DNA from: an uncultured Candidatus Pelagibacter sp.
GTDB taxonomy: Bacteria > Pseudomonadota > Alphaproteobacteria > Pelagibacterales > Pelagibacteraceae
Reading direction: 5' to 3'
Length of the DNA: 64,000 nt
Assembly (NCBI GenBank): GCA_913030805.1
Contig: CAJWDL010000002.1
Location: 1 to 64,000, forward strand
Both the position numbers and the translations under genes were made by a program. The notes beneath the pieces were generated by a model that saw nothing but the letters and a program-made list of their open reading frames with translations, was not told where the DNA came from and did not search any database. Each line of letters begins with the position of its first letter. Position 1 is the first letter of the stretch. This document shows, piece after piece, positions 6,753 to 14,603 of this stretch.

Positions 6753-7943
6753 ATGGTTAAAAAACAACATAAAAGAGGTTTTCGTCAAGTTGATTGGATG
6801 GATCCTCTTTATTTGAATCTACTATTAACTGAAGAAGAAGAGTTAATTAAAAAAACAGCAAATGATTATTGCAATTCAAAATTGTTACCCAGGGTTATAA
6901 AAGACAATAAAAAATGTTTTTTTGATAAAAAAATTTACCTAGAATTTGGTTCATTAGGTTTTTTGGGAAGCACTATAAACGGTTATGGAGGTGCCAAGAC
7001 TTCTAATGTTGCGTATGGTTTGGTCGCGAAAGAATTTGAATCAATTGATAGCAGTTATCGTTCGGCTATATCGGTCCAATCTTCTTTAGTGATTCACCCA
7101 ATATATTATTTTGGTTCAGATGAGCAAAAACAAAATTATTTGCCTGAACTTATTAATGGTAGCTTAGTTGGATGTTTTGGATTAACTGAAAGTGAAGCAG
7201 GATCTGATCCGTCTTCTATAAAAACAAGTTTTATCGAAGTATCCGACGGATACATAATCAATGGAATCAAAAATTGGATTACCAATGCTCATATAGCTGA
7301 TGTTTTTATTATTTGGGCTTTAAGTAAAGAAAAAAAAATTCATGGATTTATTGTTAATAGAAAATCACAAGGTTTGACAACTTCTATGATAGAAAAGGCA
7401 AGTTTAAAAATAAGTCCTACAGGTCAGATAATTTTAAATAACGTTAAAGTCCCAAAAAAAAACATTTTACCCAGCACACAAGGCTGGAAGTCTGTTTATT
7501 CATGTTTAAACAAAGCTCGATATGGAATTGCGTGGGGAGTAATGGGAGCAGCGGAATCATCATGGTTAATTGCTAAAAATTATGCAGAAAATAGAGTTAT
7601 GTTTAATAAACAATTAGCTGTCAAACAATTGATTCAAAAAAAATTAGCAAATATGCAAACTGAAATTTCACTTGGTCTTAGTGCCTGCCTCCATACCGGA
7701 AGAGCTATGGATGAGAACAAAGATATTAAAATAGCTATTAGTATGTTGAAAAGAAATAATTGCAATAAAGCTCTTAGAATTGTTAGAGATGCAAGAGACA
7801 TGTTAGGTGCTAACGGTCTTTTAGATGAGTATCATATTATTCGACACTTAATTAATCTTGAAGCAGTTAATACATATGAGGGAACAGCGGATATTCACGC
7901 TTTAATTCTTGGTAAATTTCAGACAAAAATTGATGCATTTTAG
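6753..7943 (+). CDS. gcdH: Glutaryl-CoA dehydrogenase
   Basis: A flavin-dependent acyl-CoA dehydrogenase of about 396 residues that oxidises and decarboxylates glutaryl-CoA to crotonyl-CoA in lysine/tryptophan breakdown. GCDH-specific blocks are present: YRSAISVQSSLVIHPIYYFG, GCFGLTESEAGSDPSS, WITNAHIADVF, CLNKARYGIAWGVMGAAE and QLIQKKLANMQTE. The catalytic base is Glu376 in NTYEGTADIHALILG. I place the start at ATG 6753 (MVKKQHKRGF) rather than the TTG at 6744, because the former fits the family length better. The gene is transcribed alone; the next gene starts 36 nt downstream. Confidence 0.93.
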   Translation: MVKKQHKRGFRQVDWMDPLYLNLLLTEEEELIKKTANDYCNSKLLPRVIKDNKKCFFDKKIYLEFGSLGFLGSTINGYGGAKTSNVAYGLVAKEFESIDSSYRSAISVQSSLVIHPIYYFGSDEQKQNYLPELINGSLVGCFGLTESEAGSDPSSIKTSFIEVSDGYIINGIKNWITNAHIADVFIIWALSKEKKIHGFIVNRKSQGLTTSMIEKASLKISPTGQIILNNVKVPKKNILPSTQGWKSVYSCLNKARYGIAWGVMGAAESSWLIAKNYAENRVMFNKQLAVKQLIQKKLANMQTEISLGLSACLHTGRAMDENKDIKIAISMLKRNNCNKALRIVRDARDMLGANGLLDEYHIIRHLINLEAVNTYEGTADIHALILGKFQTKIDAF

Positions 7944-7979
7944 AAGCAGTTGTTAATAAACAAATTAATTTAAACATTT

Positions 7980-9389
7980 ATGCTAGATAAAAAAAGTATT
8001 CTTTCGGTTTCTATATTATTTATCTTGATCGGGATCTTCTTAAGATTATATCAATTAAATTTTGAAAACTATTGGCTTGACGAACTGGTTGATTTCTGGG
8101 TTGCGGATCCAAATATCACTCTTCATACTACATTTCTTAGAAGGGAACTTGTTGATGATCAGACTCCTTATTTATTTCAGTTATTTTTAAAAATCTATTT
8201 AAAATATTTTGGTTATGACCCTGAAATAGGTAGGCACGTGCCACTTATTTTTGGCATACTATCAATTCCCCTTGTAGCTATTCTTTCTTATCAAGTAGCA
8301 AAAAATAACTCATTTTTACTAACAATTTTATTAGTCAGCATAAACATATATTTAATTAAGTATTCTCAAGAGACAAGAACTTATACTCTTGTTTTTTTAT
8401 TAAGCACAATAAATTTGATTTTTTATTATAAAATAATATTACCAAATTTAACTAATTTTAAAAAAATATATATATTTTCCCTATTTATTATTTTTTCTGT
8501 TTTAAGTTTATCGGCACATCCTTTTGTATTTATTATTATTTTTTCGCAAATTGCCCATTCTGCTTATTCTTTTTTTGTGTTCAGAGAAAAAAATTTTTTG
8601 TTTCTTTTATCAATTCCATTTATTTTATTTATATACCTAATAATAAATTATAATTATCTAATTTCTCAACTTTCTTACAATGAATATTTTTTAGAACATG
8701 AAAATTGGAAATTTTATTACAATTATTATTTTTCAAGATTTTTTGGATCAAAAATTATGGGATTAATTTATTTATCTACATTAATTTTTTTAATAATTCG
8801 CTTTAGAAAGATGATATTGTTTAGATCCAATAATTATTTACCACTTGTATTTATTTTGTTTTTTTCCTATTTGATTCCCTTGTTTTATGCTTTGTTAAAA
8901 ACTCCGATTCTTACTGACAGATATATTATATTTGTTTTAATACCTATTTTAATACTTATATCAGCTTTGATTTTTGAAATTGATAACAAAAAATTAAAAA
9001 TTTTACTATTTATAAGTATTTTAATTCCAACCATTGTAAATAATTATATTGAAATTCAATTTAGGAAAAATACAAAACCCGAATTTACCAAACTCCTTGA
9101 TAAATTAGAAAAGCATGAGACAAAAAATTTAACTTTTTATGCACCCAAAATAATCGACGAGATCATCGTAAATTATATTTTGTCTGTCGACGTATTTAAA
9201 AATAATAATTTTAAGATTCTCAATATTGATAATATTTCTTCTGACACAAAAATGTTATGGGTTATTTGTTACGAGCCTGTTGTGGGTTATAATTGCAACA
9301 TTTCAAATGATAAACGAAAAAATTGGGTTTTAAATGAAACTAAAAAATTAGACCTATTAAACGCTCGACTTTATGGGATAAGAAATTAG
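7980..9389 (+). CDS. Polytopic GT-C / GT39-like glycosyltransferase
   Basis: A 469-residue integral membrane protein with about ten hydrophobic segments. After the first span comes NFENYWLDELVDFWVADP, the acidic DE pair that forms the active site of the first periplasmic loop in ArnT/PMT-type (GT39) glycosyltransferases. The carboxy-terminal 120 residues are soluble. Such enzymes move a sugar from a polyprenyl-phosphate donor to lipid or protein outside the cytoplasmic membrane. Donor and acceptor cannot be told from sequence. Its last 4 nt overlap the tail of the convergent rlmB-type gene. A second protein of this kind begins at 63.1 kb. Confidence 0.7.
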   Translation: MLDKKSILSVSILFILIGIFLRLYQLNFENYWLDELVDFWVADPNITLHTTFLRRELVDDQTPYLFQLFLKIYLKYFGYDPEIGRHVPLIFGILSIPLVAILSYQVAKNNSFLLTILLVSINIYLIKYSQETRTYTLVFLLSTINLIFYYKIILPNLTNFKKIYIFSLFIIFSVLSLSAHPFVFIIIFSQIAHSAYSFFVFREKNFLFLLSIPFILFIYLIINYNYLISQLSYNEYFLEHENWKFYYNYYFSRFFGSKIMGLIYLSTLIFLIIRFRKMILFRSNNYLPLVFILFFSYLIPLFYALLKTPILTDRYIIFVLIPILILISALIFEIDNKKLKILLFISILIPTIVNNYIEIQFRKNTKPEFTKLLDKLEKHETKNLTFYAPKIIDEIIVNYILSVDVFKNNNFKILNIDNISSDTKMLWVICYEPVVGYNCNISNDKRKNWVLNETKKLDLLNARLYGIRN

Positions 9390-10144
9390 AATGATTTCAT
9401 CTTTTTTATTTGATGTAAATGGTGGAATATAATTGATGCGCTATTTGAAATATTGAGGCTTTCAGCATTCTTATTTATATTTATTTTGAGTAAAAAATCT
9501 GAATTTTTTTTTGTTTGATATTTTAAGCCATAACCTTCTGAACCAAATAGCAAAACATTATTTCCATCCCAATTATGTTTTAAAAAATCATTTTCACATT
9601 GAGAATCAAAAGCACTTATCCAAAAGTTTTTTGATTTTAAATATTTTAAAGTTGTATTAATATTAGGTACTTCGAATATTTTTAATAATTCCATGCATCC
9701 ACTAGCGCTTTTATAAAGAAGTTTGCTTCGAGCAGGATAGGATCTTTTAACAACGATTATTCCGTCGATATCAAATGATGATGCGCTTCTTATTATTGAC
9801 CCAATATTTCTAGGATCAGTAACTCCTTCAATGGCAGCAAAAGTAATAAATTTTTTTTCCGAATTCTGTGTTAAATATTCTTTTATATTGGCTTCTTCTA
9901 ATGGTATAATTTCAGCAATTAACCCTTGATGGGTAATTTGATCTTTCGAGCACAATCTGTCCAATTCTTTATTGGTTTTATATAAAATTTTTATGTTTTT
10001 TAATAAATGCTTATTTTGATTTTCACTATTTAGTTTCTTTTTTGATTCTTCAGTTAAGAACACTCTCAGGACTTTTCTGTTTGGATTTTTTAATGCTTCT
10101 GTGACAGCATGTTTGCCTGCAATTAAAAAGGATGATTTTATCAT
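9386..10144 (-). CDS. rlmB: TrmH/SpoU-family 23S rRNA (guanosine-2'-O-)-methyltransferase, RlmB type
   Basis: A 252-residue SPOUT enzyme. An amino-terminal substrate-binding segment (SFLIAGKHAVTEALKNP) precedes the knotted SAM domain. Motif 1 is GVTDPRNIGSIIRSA, motif 2 LLFGSEGYGL and motif 3 AESLNISNSASII. The KHAVTEAL start is typical of RlmB, which methylates G2251 in the ribosomal P loop; other TrmH-like paralogues cannot be fully excluded. It is a single minus-strand gene, convergent with the upstream membrane glycosyltransferase. Confidence 0.82.
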   Translation of the reverse strand: MIKSSFLIAGKHAVTEALKNPNRKVLRVFLTEESKKKLNSENQNKHLLKNIKILYKTNKELDRLCSKDQITHQGLIAEIIPLEEANIKEYLTQNSEKKFITFAAIEGVTDPRNIGSIIRSASSFDIDGIIVVKRSYPARSKLLYKSASGCMELLKIFEVPNINTTLKYLKSKNFWISAFDSQCENDFLKHNWDGNNVLLFGSEGYGLKYQTKKNSDFLLKININKNAESLNISNSASIIFHHLHQIKKMKSF

Positions 10145-10198
10145 GATATTTCAATTATTTTTTCACTAATATCATACTTTTTTCAATAAAATCATTTA

Positions 10199-10227
10199 TT
10201 GCTTTTATTTAAGAACATGCATATAAA
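10199..10227 (+). promoter_or_regulatory. Candidate promoter of the tRNA-tuf-rpl-rpo array
   Basis: TTGCTT (10199-10204) and TATAAA (10222-10227) are spaced by 17 nt. The first tRNA base is about 48 nt downstream. A G/C-rich run (GGGGGTTACCCC) lies between, at 10256-10267, and can fold into a GGGG-TTA-CCCC-type hairpin. This is the only strong promoter-like sequence before tRNA-Tyr. Confidence 0.5.
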
Positions 10228-10275
10228 ATCTTGTTGTTAAAAGCTTTATTGAAAGGGGGTTACCCCTGTAAGATT

Positions 10276-10361
<86 letters not shown>

Positions 10362-10409
10362 TTCAAGAAAGTTTAATGCAACGAGCGAGTGTGATACGTT
10401 TGGAATGAT

Positions 10410-10483
10410 GCGGGTGTAGTTCAATGGTAGAACACCAGCCTTCCAAGCTGGTCGTGAGGGTTCGATTCCCTTCACCCGCTCCA
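10410..10483 (+). tRNA. tRNA-Gly (UCC)
   Basis: The acceptor strands GCGGGTG and CACCCGC pair, the D arm is TAGTTCAATGGTAGAACA, the anticodon arm is CCAGC-CTTCCAA-GCTGG with anticodon TCC, and the T arm is GAGGG-TTCGATT-CCCTT. CCA is encoded. It lies 48 nt after tRNA-Tyr and 44 nt before tuf, so it is probably cut out of the same transcript. Confidence 0.97.
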
Positions 10484-10527
10484 ACTAAGATGTGAAAAAA
10501 AAGGCATGAATTATTGAGGTATTAAAA

Positions 10528-11721
10528 ATGGCAGAGAAAAAGAAATTTGAAAGAACAAAACCGCATGCAAATGTAGGTACGATTGGTCATGTGGATCATG
10601 GGAAAACAACATTAACTGCAGCTATAACAAAAGTTTTGGCAGAAAAGGGTGGTGCAGAATTTATTGCCTATGATCAAATTGATAAAGCGCCAGAGGAAAA
10701 AGAGAGAGGAATAACGATAGCTACTGCTCATGTAGAATATGAAACTGATAAGAGACATTATGCCCACGTAGATTGCCCAGGACATGCAGATTATGTAAAA
10801 AATATGATTACAGGTGCAGCCCAAATGGATGGAGCGATTTTGGTTGTTAGTGCTGCTGATGGGCCGATGCCACAGACAAGAGAGCACATATTATTGGCTA
10901 GACAAGTTGGTGTTCCAGCAATTGTAGTTTATTTAAATAAAATTGATCAGGTTAAAGATCAAGAGTTGGTTGCTTTGGTTGAAGAAGAGATTAGAGAACT
11001 ATTAACTTCTTATAAATTTCCAGGAGACAAAATTCCTATAATTAAAGGTTCTGCGTTAGACGCGGTTGAAGGAAAGGATGAAGCAACTGGAAAAAATTCA
11101 ATTATTGAATTAATGAAAGCAATTGATGAGCACATCCCTCAACCTCAAAGACCAAAAGACAAACCTTTTTTAATGCCTGTTGAAGATGTTTTTTCTATAT
11201 CAGGACGCGGAACAGTTGTAACTGGACGTGTTGAACAAGGAGTAGTTAAAACTGGAGAAGAATTAGAGATTGTTGGAATTAGAGATACAAAAAAAACTGT
11301 TTGTACTGGAGTTGAAATGTTCAGAAAACTTTTGGATACAGGGGAAGCAGGTGACAATATAGGTGCTTTGTTAAGGGGAATTGAAAGAGAAGACGTTGAA
11401 AGAGGGCAAGTATTAGCTAAACCCGGATCCGTAACTCCGCACACTAAATTTGAAGCTCAAGCATATGTTTTAAAAAAAGAAGAAGGAGGAAGACACACTC
11501 CATTTTTTACAAAATATAGACCACAGTTTTATTTCAGAACAACCGATGTTACAGGAGAGGTTGAACTTGCGAAAGGTACTGAAATGATAATGCCCGGCGA
11601 TGATGCAGTATTTACAGTTAAATTAATTACACCAATTGCAATGAATGAAAAATTAAATTTTGCAATCCGTGAGGGCGGCAAAACTGTTGGAGCTGGCGTG
11701 GTAACTAAAATTTTAGAGTAA
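10528..11721 (+). CDS. tuf: Elongation factor Tu
   Basis: A 397-residue translational GTPase that carries aminoacyl-tRNA to the ribosomal A site. The P loop GHVDHGKT is at residues 20-27, the switch region has [12 protein letters not shown]3 is DCPGHADY near 82, and G4 is NKID near 137. Domains 2 and 3 are complete to the terminal [13 protein letters not shown] ribosome-binding site lies 8 nt before the ATG. The gene sits between tRNA-Gly and tRNA-Trp upstream of secE. The usual position after fusA is empty, and this is the only tuf in the window. Confidence 0.98.
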   Translation: MAEKKKFERTKPHANVGTIGHVDHGKTTLTAAITKVLAEKGGAEFIAYDQIDKAPEEKERGITIATAHVEYETDKRHYAHVDCPGHADYVKNMITGAAQMDGAILVVSAADGPMPQTREHILLARQVGVPAIVVYLNKIDQVKDQELVALVEEEIRELLTSYKFPGDKIPIIKGSALDAVEGKDEATGKNSIIELMKAIDEHIPQPQRPKDKPFLMPVEDVFSISGRGTVVTGRVEQGVVKTGEELEIVGIRDTKKTVCTGVEMFRKLLDTGEAGDNIGALLRGIEREDVERGQVLAKPGSVTPHTKFEAQAYVLKKEEGGRHTPFFTKYRPQFYFRTTDVTGEVELAKGTEMIMPGDDAVFTVKLITPIAMNEKLNFAIREGGKTVGAGVVTKILE

Positions 11722-11729
11722 AACTCTTT

Positions 11730-11805
11730 AGGAGTGTAGCTCAATTGGTAGAGCGCCGGTCTCCAAAACCGGAGGTTGTGGGTTCGAGCCCCTCCGCTCC
11801 TGCCA
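11730..11805 (+). tRNA. tRNA-Trp (CCA)
   Basis: The acceptor strands AGGAGTG and CGCTCCT, D arm TAGCTCAATTGGTAGAGC, anticodon arm CCGGT-CTCCAAA-ACCGG with anticodon CCA, and T arm GTGGG-TTCGAGC-CCCTC are all present, and CCA is encoded. It begins 8 nt after the tuf stop and ends 15 nt before secE, the conserved tuf-tRNA-Trp-secE-nusG order of many bacteria. Confidence 0.97.
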
Positions 11806-11820
11806 AATTAGGAATACAGT

Positions 11821-12012
11821 ATGATTAACCCATTAAAGTTTATTCAAGCAGTTAAGAACGAAGCTTTTAGAGTTTCTTGGCCAACAGGAAAGGAAACGCT
11901 AACAGGTGCTGTAATGGTTGTTTTGTTAGCTATAGTTGCTGCCATATTTTTTTTAATTTTAGATCAAATACTCAAATTTTTATTGAATTTTACATTAACT
12001 ATAAGTTTTTAA
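11821..12012 (+). CDS. secE: Preprotein translocase subunit SecE
   Basis: A 63-residue protein of the short, single-span SecE type. An amphipathic amino-terminal helix with the conserved VKNEAFRVSWPTGKE segment (around residues 11-25) is followed by one transmembrane helix (AVMVVLLAIVAAIFFLIL). SecE clamps SecY in the protein-export channel, whose SecY subunit is encoded at 34.8 kb in this window. The stop is followed after 3 nt by the nusG start, so the two are coupled. Confidence 0.95.
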   Translation: MINPLKFIQAVKNEAFRVSWPTGKETLTGAVMVVLLAIVAAIFFLILDQILKFLLNFTLTISF

Positions 12013-12015
12013 ATT

Positions 12016-12546
12016 ATGAAAAATTGGTATATTGTCCAGTCGTATTCTAGCTTTGAAAAGAAGGTCGCAGACTTAATTAAAAAAGAAGCCATAAAAGCGA
12101 AATTAGAGGATAAGATCGAAGAAGTGCTTGTACCCACTCATGAGGTAACTGAGGTTAGAAGGGGTAAACGAATTCAAAGAAAAAAAAAATATTTTCCAGG
12201 ATATGTTTTGATTAAAATGGATATGGATAACCAGTTATATCATTTAATAAAGAATATAAAAAAAGTGACTGGTTTTTTGGGTCAAAAAGGAAATCCACTT
12301 CCTGTTTCTGAAAAAGAAATAGAAAAAATTAAAGGACAAATTAAAGATGGAGTAGTTCAAACAAAATCTCTTATAACTTACAATATTGGCGAAAAGGTCC
12401 AGGTTATTGATGGTCCTTTTGCCTCATTTAATGGTCTTATTGAAGAGACTGATGAAGAGAAATCAAGACTTAAGGTTTCGGTTATGATTTTTGGAAGACT
12501 AACGCCCTTAGAATTGGAATTTAATCAGGTCGAAAAAGTACAGTAA
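12016..12546 (+). CDS. nusG: Transcription termination/antitermination factor NusG
   Basis: A 176-residue protein. The NGN domain starts [16 protein letters not shown] and includes [10 protein letters not shown], through which NusG binds the clamp helices of RNA polymerase. The carboxy-terminal KOW domain has [18 protein letters not shown] near residues 125-145. It increases processivity and links the polymerase to Rho or to ribosomal S10. The start follows TAA-ATT with no obvious Shine-Dalgarno sequence, and its final base is shared with the rplK start (TAATGG). Confidence 0.97.
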   Translation: MKNWYIVQSYSSFEKKVADLIKKEAIKAKLEDKIEEVLVPTHEVTEVRRGKRIQRKKKYFPGYVLIKMDMDNQLYHLIKNIKKVTGFLGQKGNPLPVSEKEIEKIKGQIKDGVVQTKSLITYNIGEKVQVIDGPFASFNGLIEETDEEKSRLKVSVMIFGRLTPLELEFNQVEKVQ

Positions 12547-12974
12547 TGGCAAAAAAAGAAATTAAAGAATACGTAAAACTTCAAATCAAAGGAGGGCAAG
12601 CTAATCCTGCTCCACCAGTCGGACCAGCTTTGGGACAAAGAGGAATTAACATTATGGAATTTTGTAAAGCATTTAATGAGAAAACAAAAAATTTGATTGG
12701 GAATCCTGTACCAGTTGTTATAACGGTTTACAAGGATAAAAAATTTGATTTTATTATTAAATCACCACCAGCTTCTCATTTTATTAAACAAGCTGCAAAG
12801 TTAAAGAGTGGTTCTAAAGAACCAGGAAGAATTATTACAGGCTCAATAACGATGAATCAAGCGGAACAAATAGCTAAAGAAAAAATGAAAGATCTTAATG
12901 CCATAGATTTAAAAGAAGCTACTAAAATTATATGTGGTTCTGCACGTTCTATGGGCATTGAAATTAAGGAATAA
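12546..12974 (+). CDS. rplK: 50S ribosomal protein L11 (uL11)
   Basis: A 142-residue protein that binds the GTPase-associated centre of 23S rRNA at the base of the L7/L12 stalk. The amino-terminal domain has the proline-rich [13 protein letters not shown] block (about residues 22-34) that contacts elongation factors. The carboxy-terminal rRNA-binding domain ends [11 protein letters not shown]. Length is standard. The ATG overlaps the nusG stop by one base; rplA follows after 5 nt. Confidence 0.98.
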   Translation: MAKKEIKEYVKLQIKGGQANPAPPVGPALGQRGINIMEFCKAFNEKTKNLIGNPVPVVITVYKDKKFDFIIKSPPASHFIKQAAKLKSGSKEPGRIITGSITMNQAEQIAKEKMKDLNAIDLKEATKIICGSARSMGIEIKE

Positions 12975-12979
12975 ATTTA

Positions 12980-13666
12980 ATGATTTCTAAAAGATATAAA
13001 GCGTTACCTCAAGAAACTAGAATTTTAAAACATGATAAAATTGAAAATTTGTTAAAAATTATTAAAAAGAATTGTACGGCAAAATTTAATGAATCGGTTG
13101 ACGTTCATTTCCGACTTAATTTAAAACAAAAAAAAAGCGAAGCAAACATAAGGACTATTCTTAATTTACCGGTAGCAAAAAACAAAAAAGTTAGAGTCGC
13201 AGTTATTTGTGAAGAAGAAAAATTAGAGGAAGCAAAAAAAAGCGGCGCTGATGTTATTGGCTCTGATGATTTGATTAAAAATATTTCTGCTGGAAAAATC
13301 AATTTTGAAAAACTTGTATCAACTCCTAAAATGATGATCAAACTAGGTAAGCTTGGAAAAATATTAGGTCCAAAGGGATTAATGCCAAACCCAAAACTTA
13401 GAACTGTTACAAATGATATTATTAAATCGGTGAAAGATATAAAGTCGGGACAACTTGAAATAAAAAATGATAAGGATGGGAATATTGCTTTATCGATAGG
13501 AAATAAAAATATCTCGGATGACAATTTAATCAAGAATTTCAATGCTGTTCTTGACGTTATTTCTAAAGAAAAACCTTCAGGAGTAAAAGGTAATTTTATT
13601 AAAAGTGCATTTATTACTTCTACAATGGGAATATCTTATAAACTTAAACTGAACAAAAGTATTTGA
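12980..13666 (+). CDS. rplA: 50S ribosomal protein L1 (uL1)
   Basis: A 228-residue protein of the mobile L1 stalk, which helps release tRNA from the E site. The typical LGKLGKILGPKGLMPNPK block lies near residues 121-138 and the two-domain length is normal. In other bacteria L1 represses its own L11-L1 mRNA by mimicry of the 23S site; no obvious mimic was identified here. The gene ends in TGA and rplJ starts 4 nt later. Confidence 0.97.
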   Translation: MISKRYKALPQETRILKHDKIENLLKIIKKNCTAKFNESVDVHFRLNLKQKKSEANIRTILNLPVAKNKKVRVAVICEEEKLEEAKKSGADVIGSDDLIKNISAGKINFEKLVSTPKMMIKLGKLGKILGPKGLMPNPKLRTVTNDIIKSVKDIKSGQLEIKNDKDGNIALSIGNKNISDDNLIKNFNAVLDVISKEKPSGVKGNFIKSAFITSTMGISYKLKLNKSI

Positions 13667-13670
13667 TTTT

Positions 13671-14186
13671 ATGATGAACAAAGAACAAAAAAAGAATTAC
13701 ATCATCGAAATGAAAAAATTTTTTGAAACAAGTGATTCAGTATTAGTAACTCACTATCAAGGTTTAAGCGTTAACCAATTAGATATGTTGCGAGCTGAAA
13801 TGAGGAAGCATGGCATAATGTTTAAAATTACTAAAAATAGAATTACAAAGTTAGCTTTAAAAGATACAAAATGTAAAGATATTGCTGACATGTTTTCCGG
13901 ACCAACTGCGATAGCGCTATCTCAAGATGCAATTTCTTCTGCAAAAATATTGACGAAATTTTCAAAAGAGAATCAAAACCTAAAGATTCTCGGAGGACTA
14001 ATGGGAGAGGAGCTTCTTAAACTAGAAGATGTGCTGAAAATAGCCACTCTACCAACATTAAATGAAGCTAGAGGCAAAATTGCTAGTATTTTACGATCTC
14101 CGGCACAAAAATTATTAAGTATTTTACTTGCGCCTGGCTCAAAAATTGCTATTTTGGCGCTCGAAAAAAGCAAACAATCAACATAG
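13671..14186 (+). CDS. rplJ: 50S ribosomal protein L10 (uL10)
   Basis: A 171-residue stalk-base protein. Residues 1-130 form the rRNA-binding domain (including [14 protein letters not shown] and the GPTAIAL turn), and the carboxy-terminal helix that recruits L7/L12 dimers covers the last 35 residues ([15 protein letters not shown]). Two adjacent ATG codons (13671 and 13674) are possible starts. It is followed after 7 nt by rplL, its binding partner. Confidence 0.97.
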   Translation: MMNKEQKKNYIIEMKKFFETSDSVLVTHYQGLSVNQLDMLRAEMRKHGIMFKITKNRITKLALKDTKCKDIADMFSGPTAIALSQDAISSAKILTKFSKENQNLKILGGLMGEELLKLEDVLKIATLPTLNEARGKIASILRSPAQKLLSILLAPGSKIAILALEKSKQST

Positions 14187-14193
14187 AAATTTT

Positions 14194-14562
14194 ATGGCCG
14201 ATTTAAATAAGATAATCGAAGATTTATCAAAGTTAACAGTAGTAGAAGCTGCTGAACTATCAAAACAATTAGAAGAAAAGTGGGGGGTGACTGCGGCAAC
14301 AACTGCTGTTACCGCACCTGTTTCGAGCGGAATTGCAGCAGAGGAGGAACAAAGTGAATTCACAATTATACTTACTTCTGCTGGAGATAAAAAAATTAAC
14401 GTAATAAAAGAAATTAGAACATTTACAACATTAGGTTTAAAAGAAGCTAAAGATTTAGTGGAAGGAGCACCTAAAGAAGTAAAGTCGGGTGTCGATAAGA
14501 AAGAAGCAGAAGAAATTAAGAAAAAATTAGAAGCTGCTGGAGCCAAAGTAGAATTAAAATAA
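14194..14562 (+). CDS. rplL: 50S ribosomal protein L7/L12 (bL12)
   Basis: A 122-residue protein present in several copies per ribosome, which recruits translational GTPases. I use the ATG at 14194 ([20 protein letters not shown]) because an upstream in-frame ATG at 14128 lies inside rplJ and would add non-family residues. The dimerisation domain is residues 1-32, then an alanine-rich hinge near 36-52, then the globular domain with [10 protein letters not shown] and [14 protein letters not shown]. The 41-nt gap after it holds a hairpin before rpoB. Confidence 0.97.
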   Translation: MADLNKIIEDLSKLTVVEAAELSKQLEEKWGVTAATTAVTAPVSSGIAAEEEQSEFTIILTSAGDKKINVIKEIRTFTTLGLKEAKDLVEGAPKEVKSGVDKKEAEEIKKKLEAAGAKVELK

Positions 14563-14573
14563 CAAAATTTTTA

Positions 14574-14597
14574 AATCTGATTATTAAGAATCAGATT
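14574..14597 (+). promoter_or_regulatory. Perfect 9-bp hairpin between rplL and rpoB
   Basis: AATCTGATT (14574-14582), a 6-nt loop ATTAAG and the exact complement AATCAGATT (14589-14597) end only 6 nt before the rpoB ATG. No T run follows, so it is not a classic terminator. The same gene junction carries an attenuator and an RNase III processing site in E. coli. A function in mRNA processing or in tuning rpoB translation is inferred from that position. Confidence 0.6.
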
Positions 14598-14603
14598 CAA
14601 TAA

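Noticed and set aside
9367-10200. Frameshift between the membrane glycosyltransferase and rlmB-type gene
   Set aside because: Both proteins are complete; the 4-nt overlap is a normal convergent arrangement here.
14128-14193. Upstream start for rplL at 14128
   Set aside because: It lies within rplJ and adds residues absent from all L7/L12 proteins; the ATG at 14194 gives the usual length.
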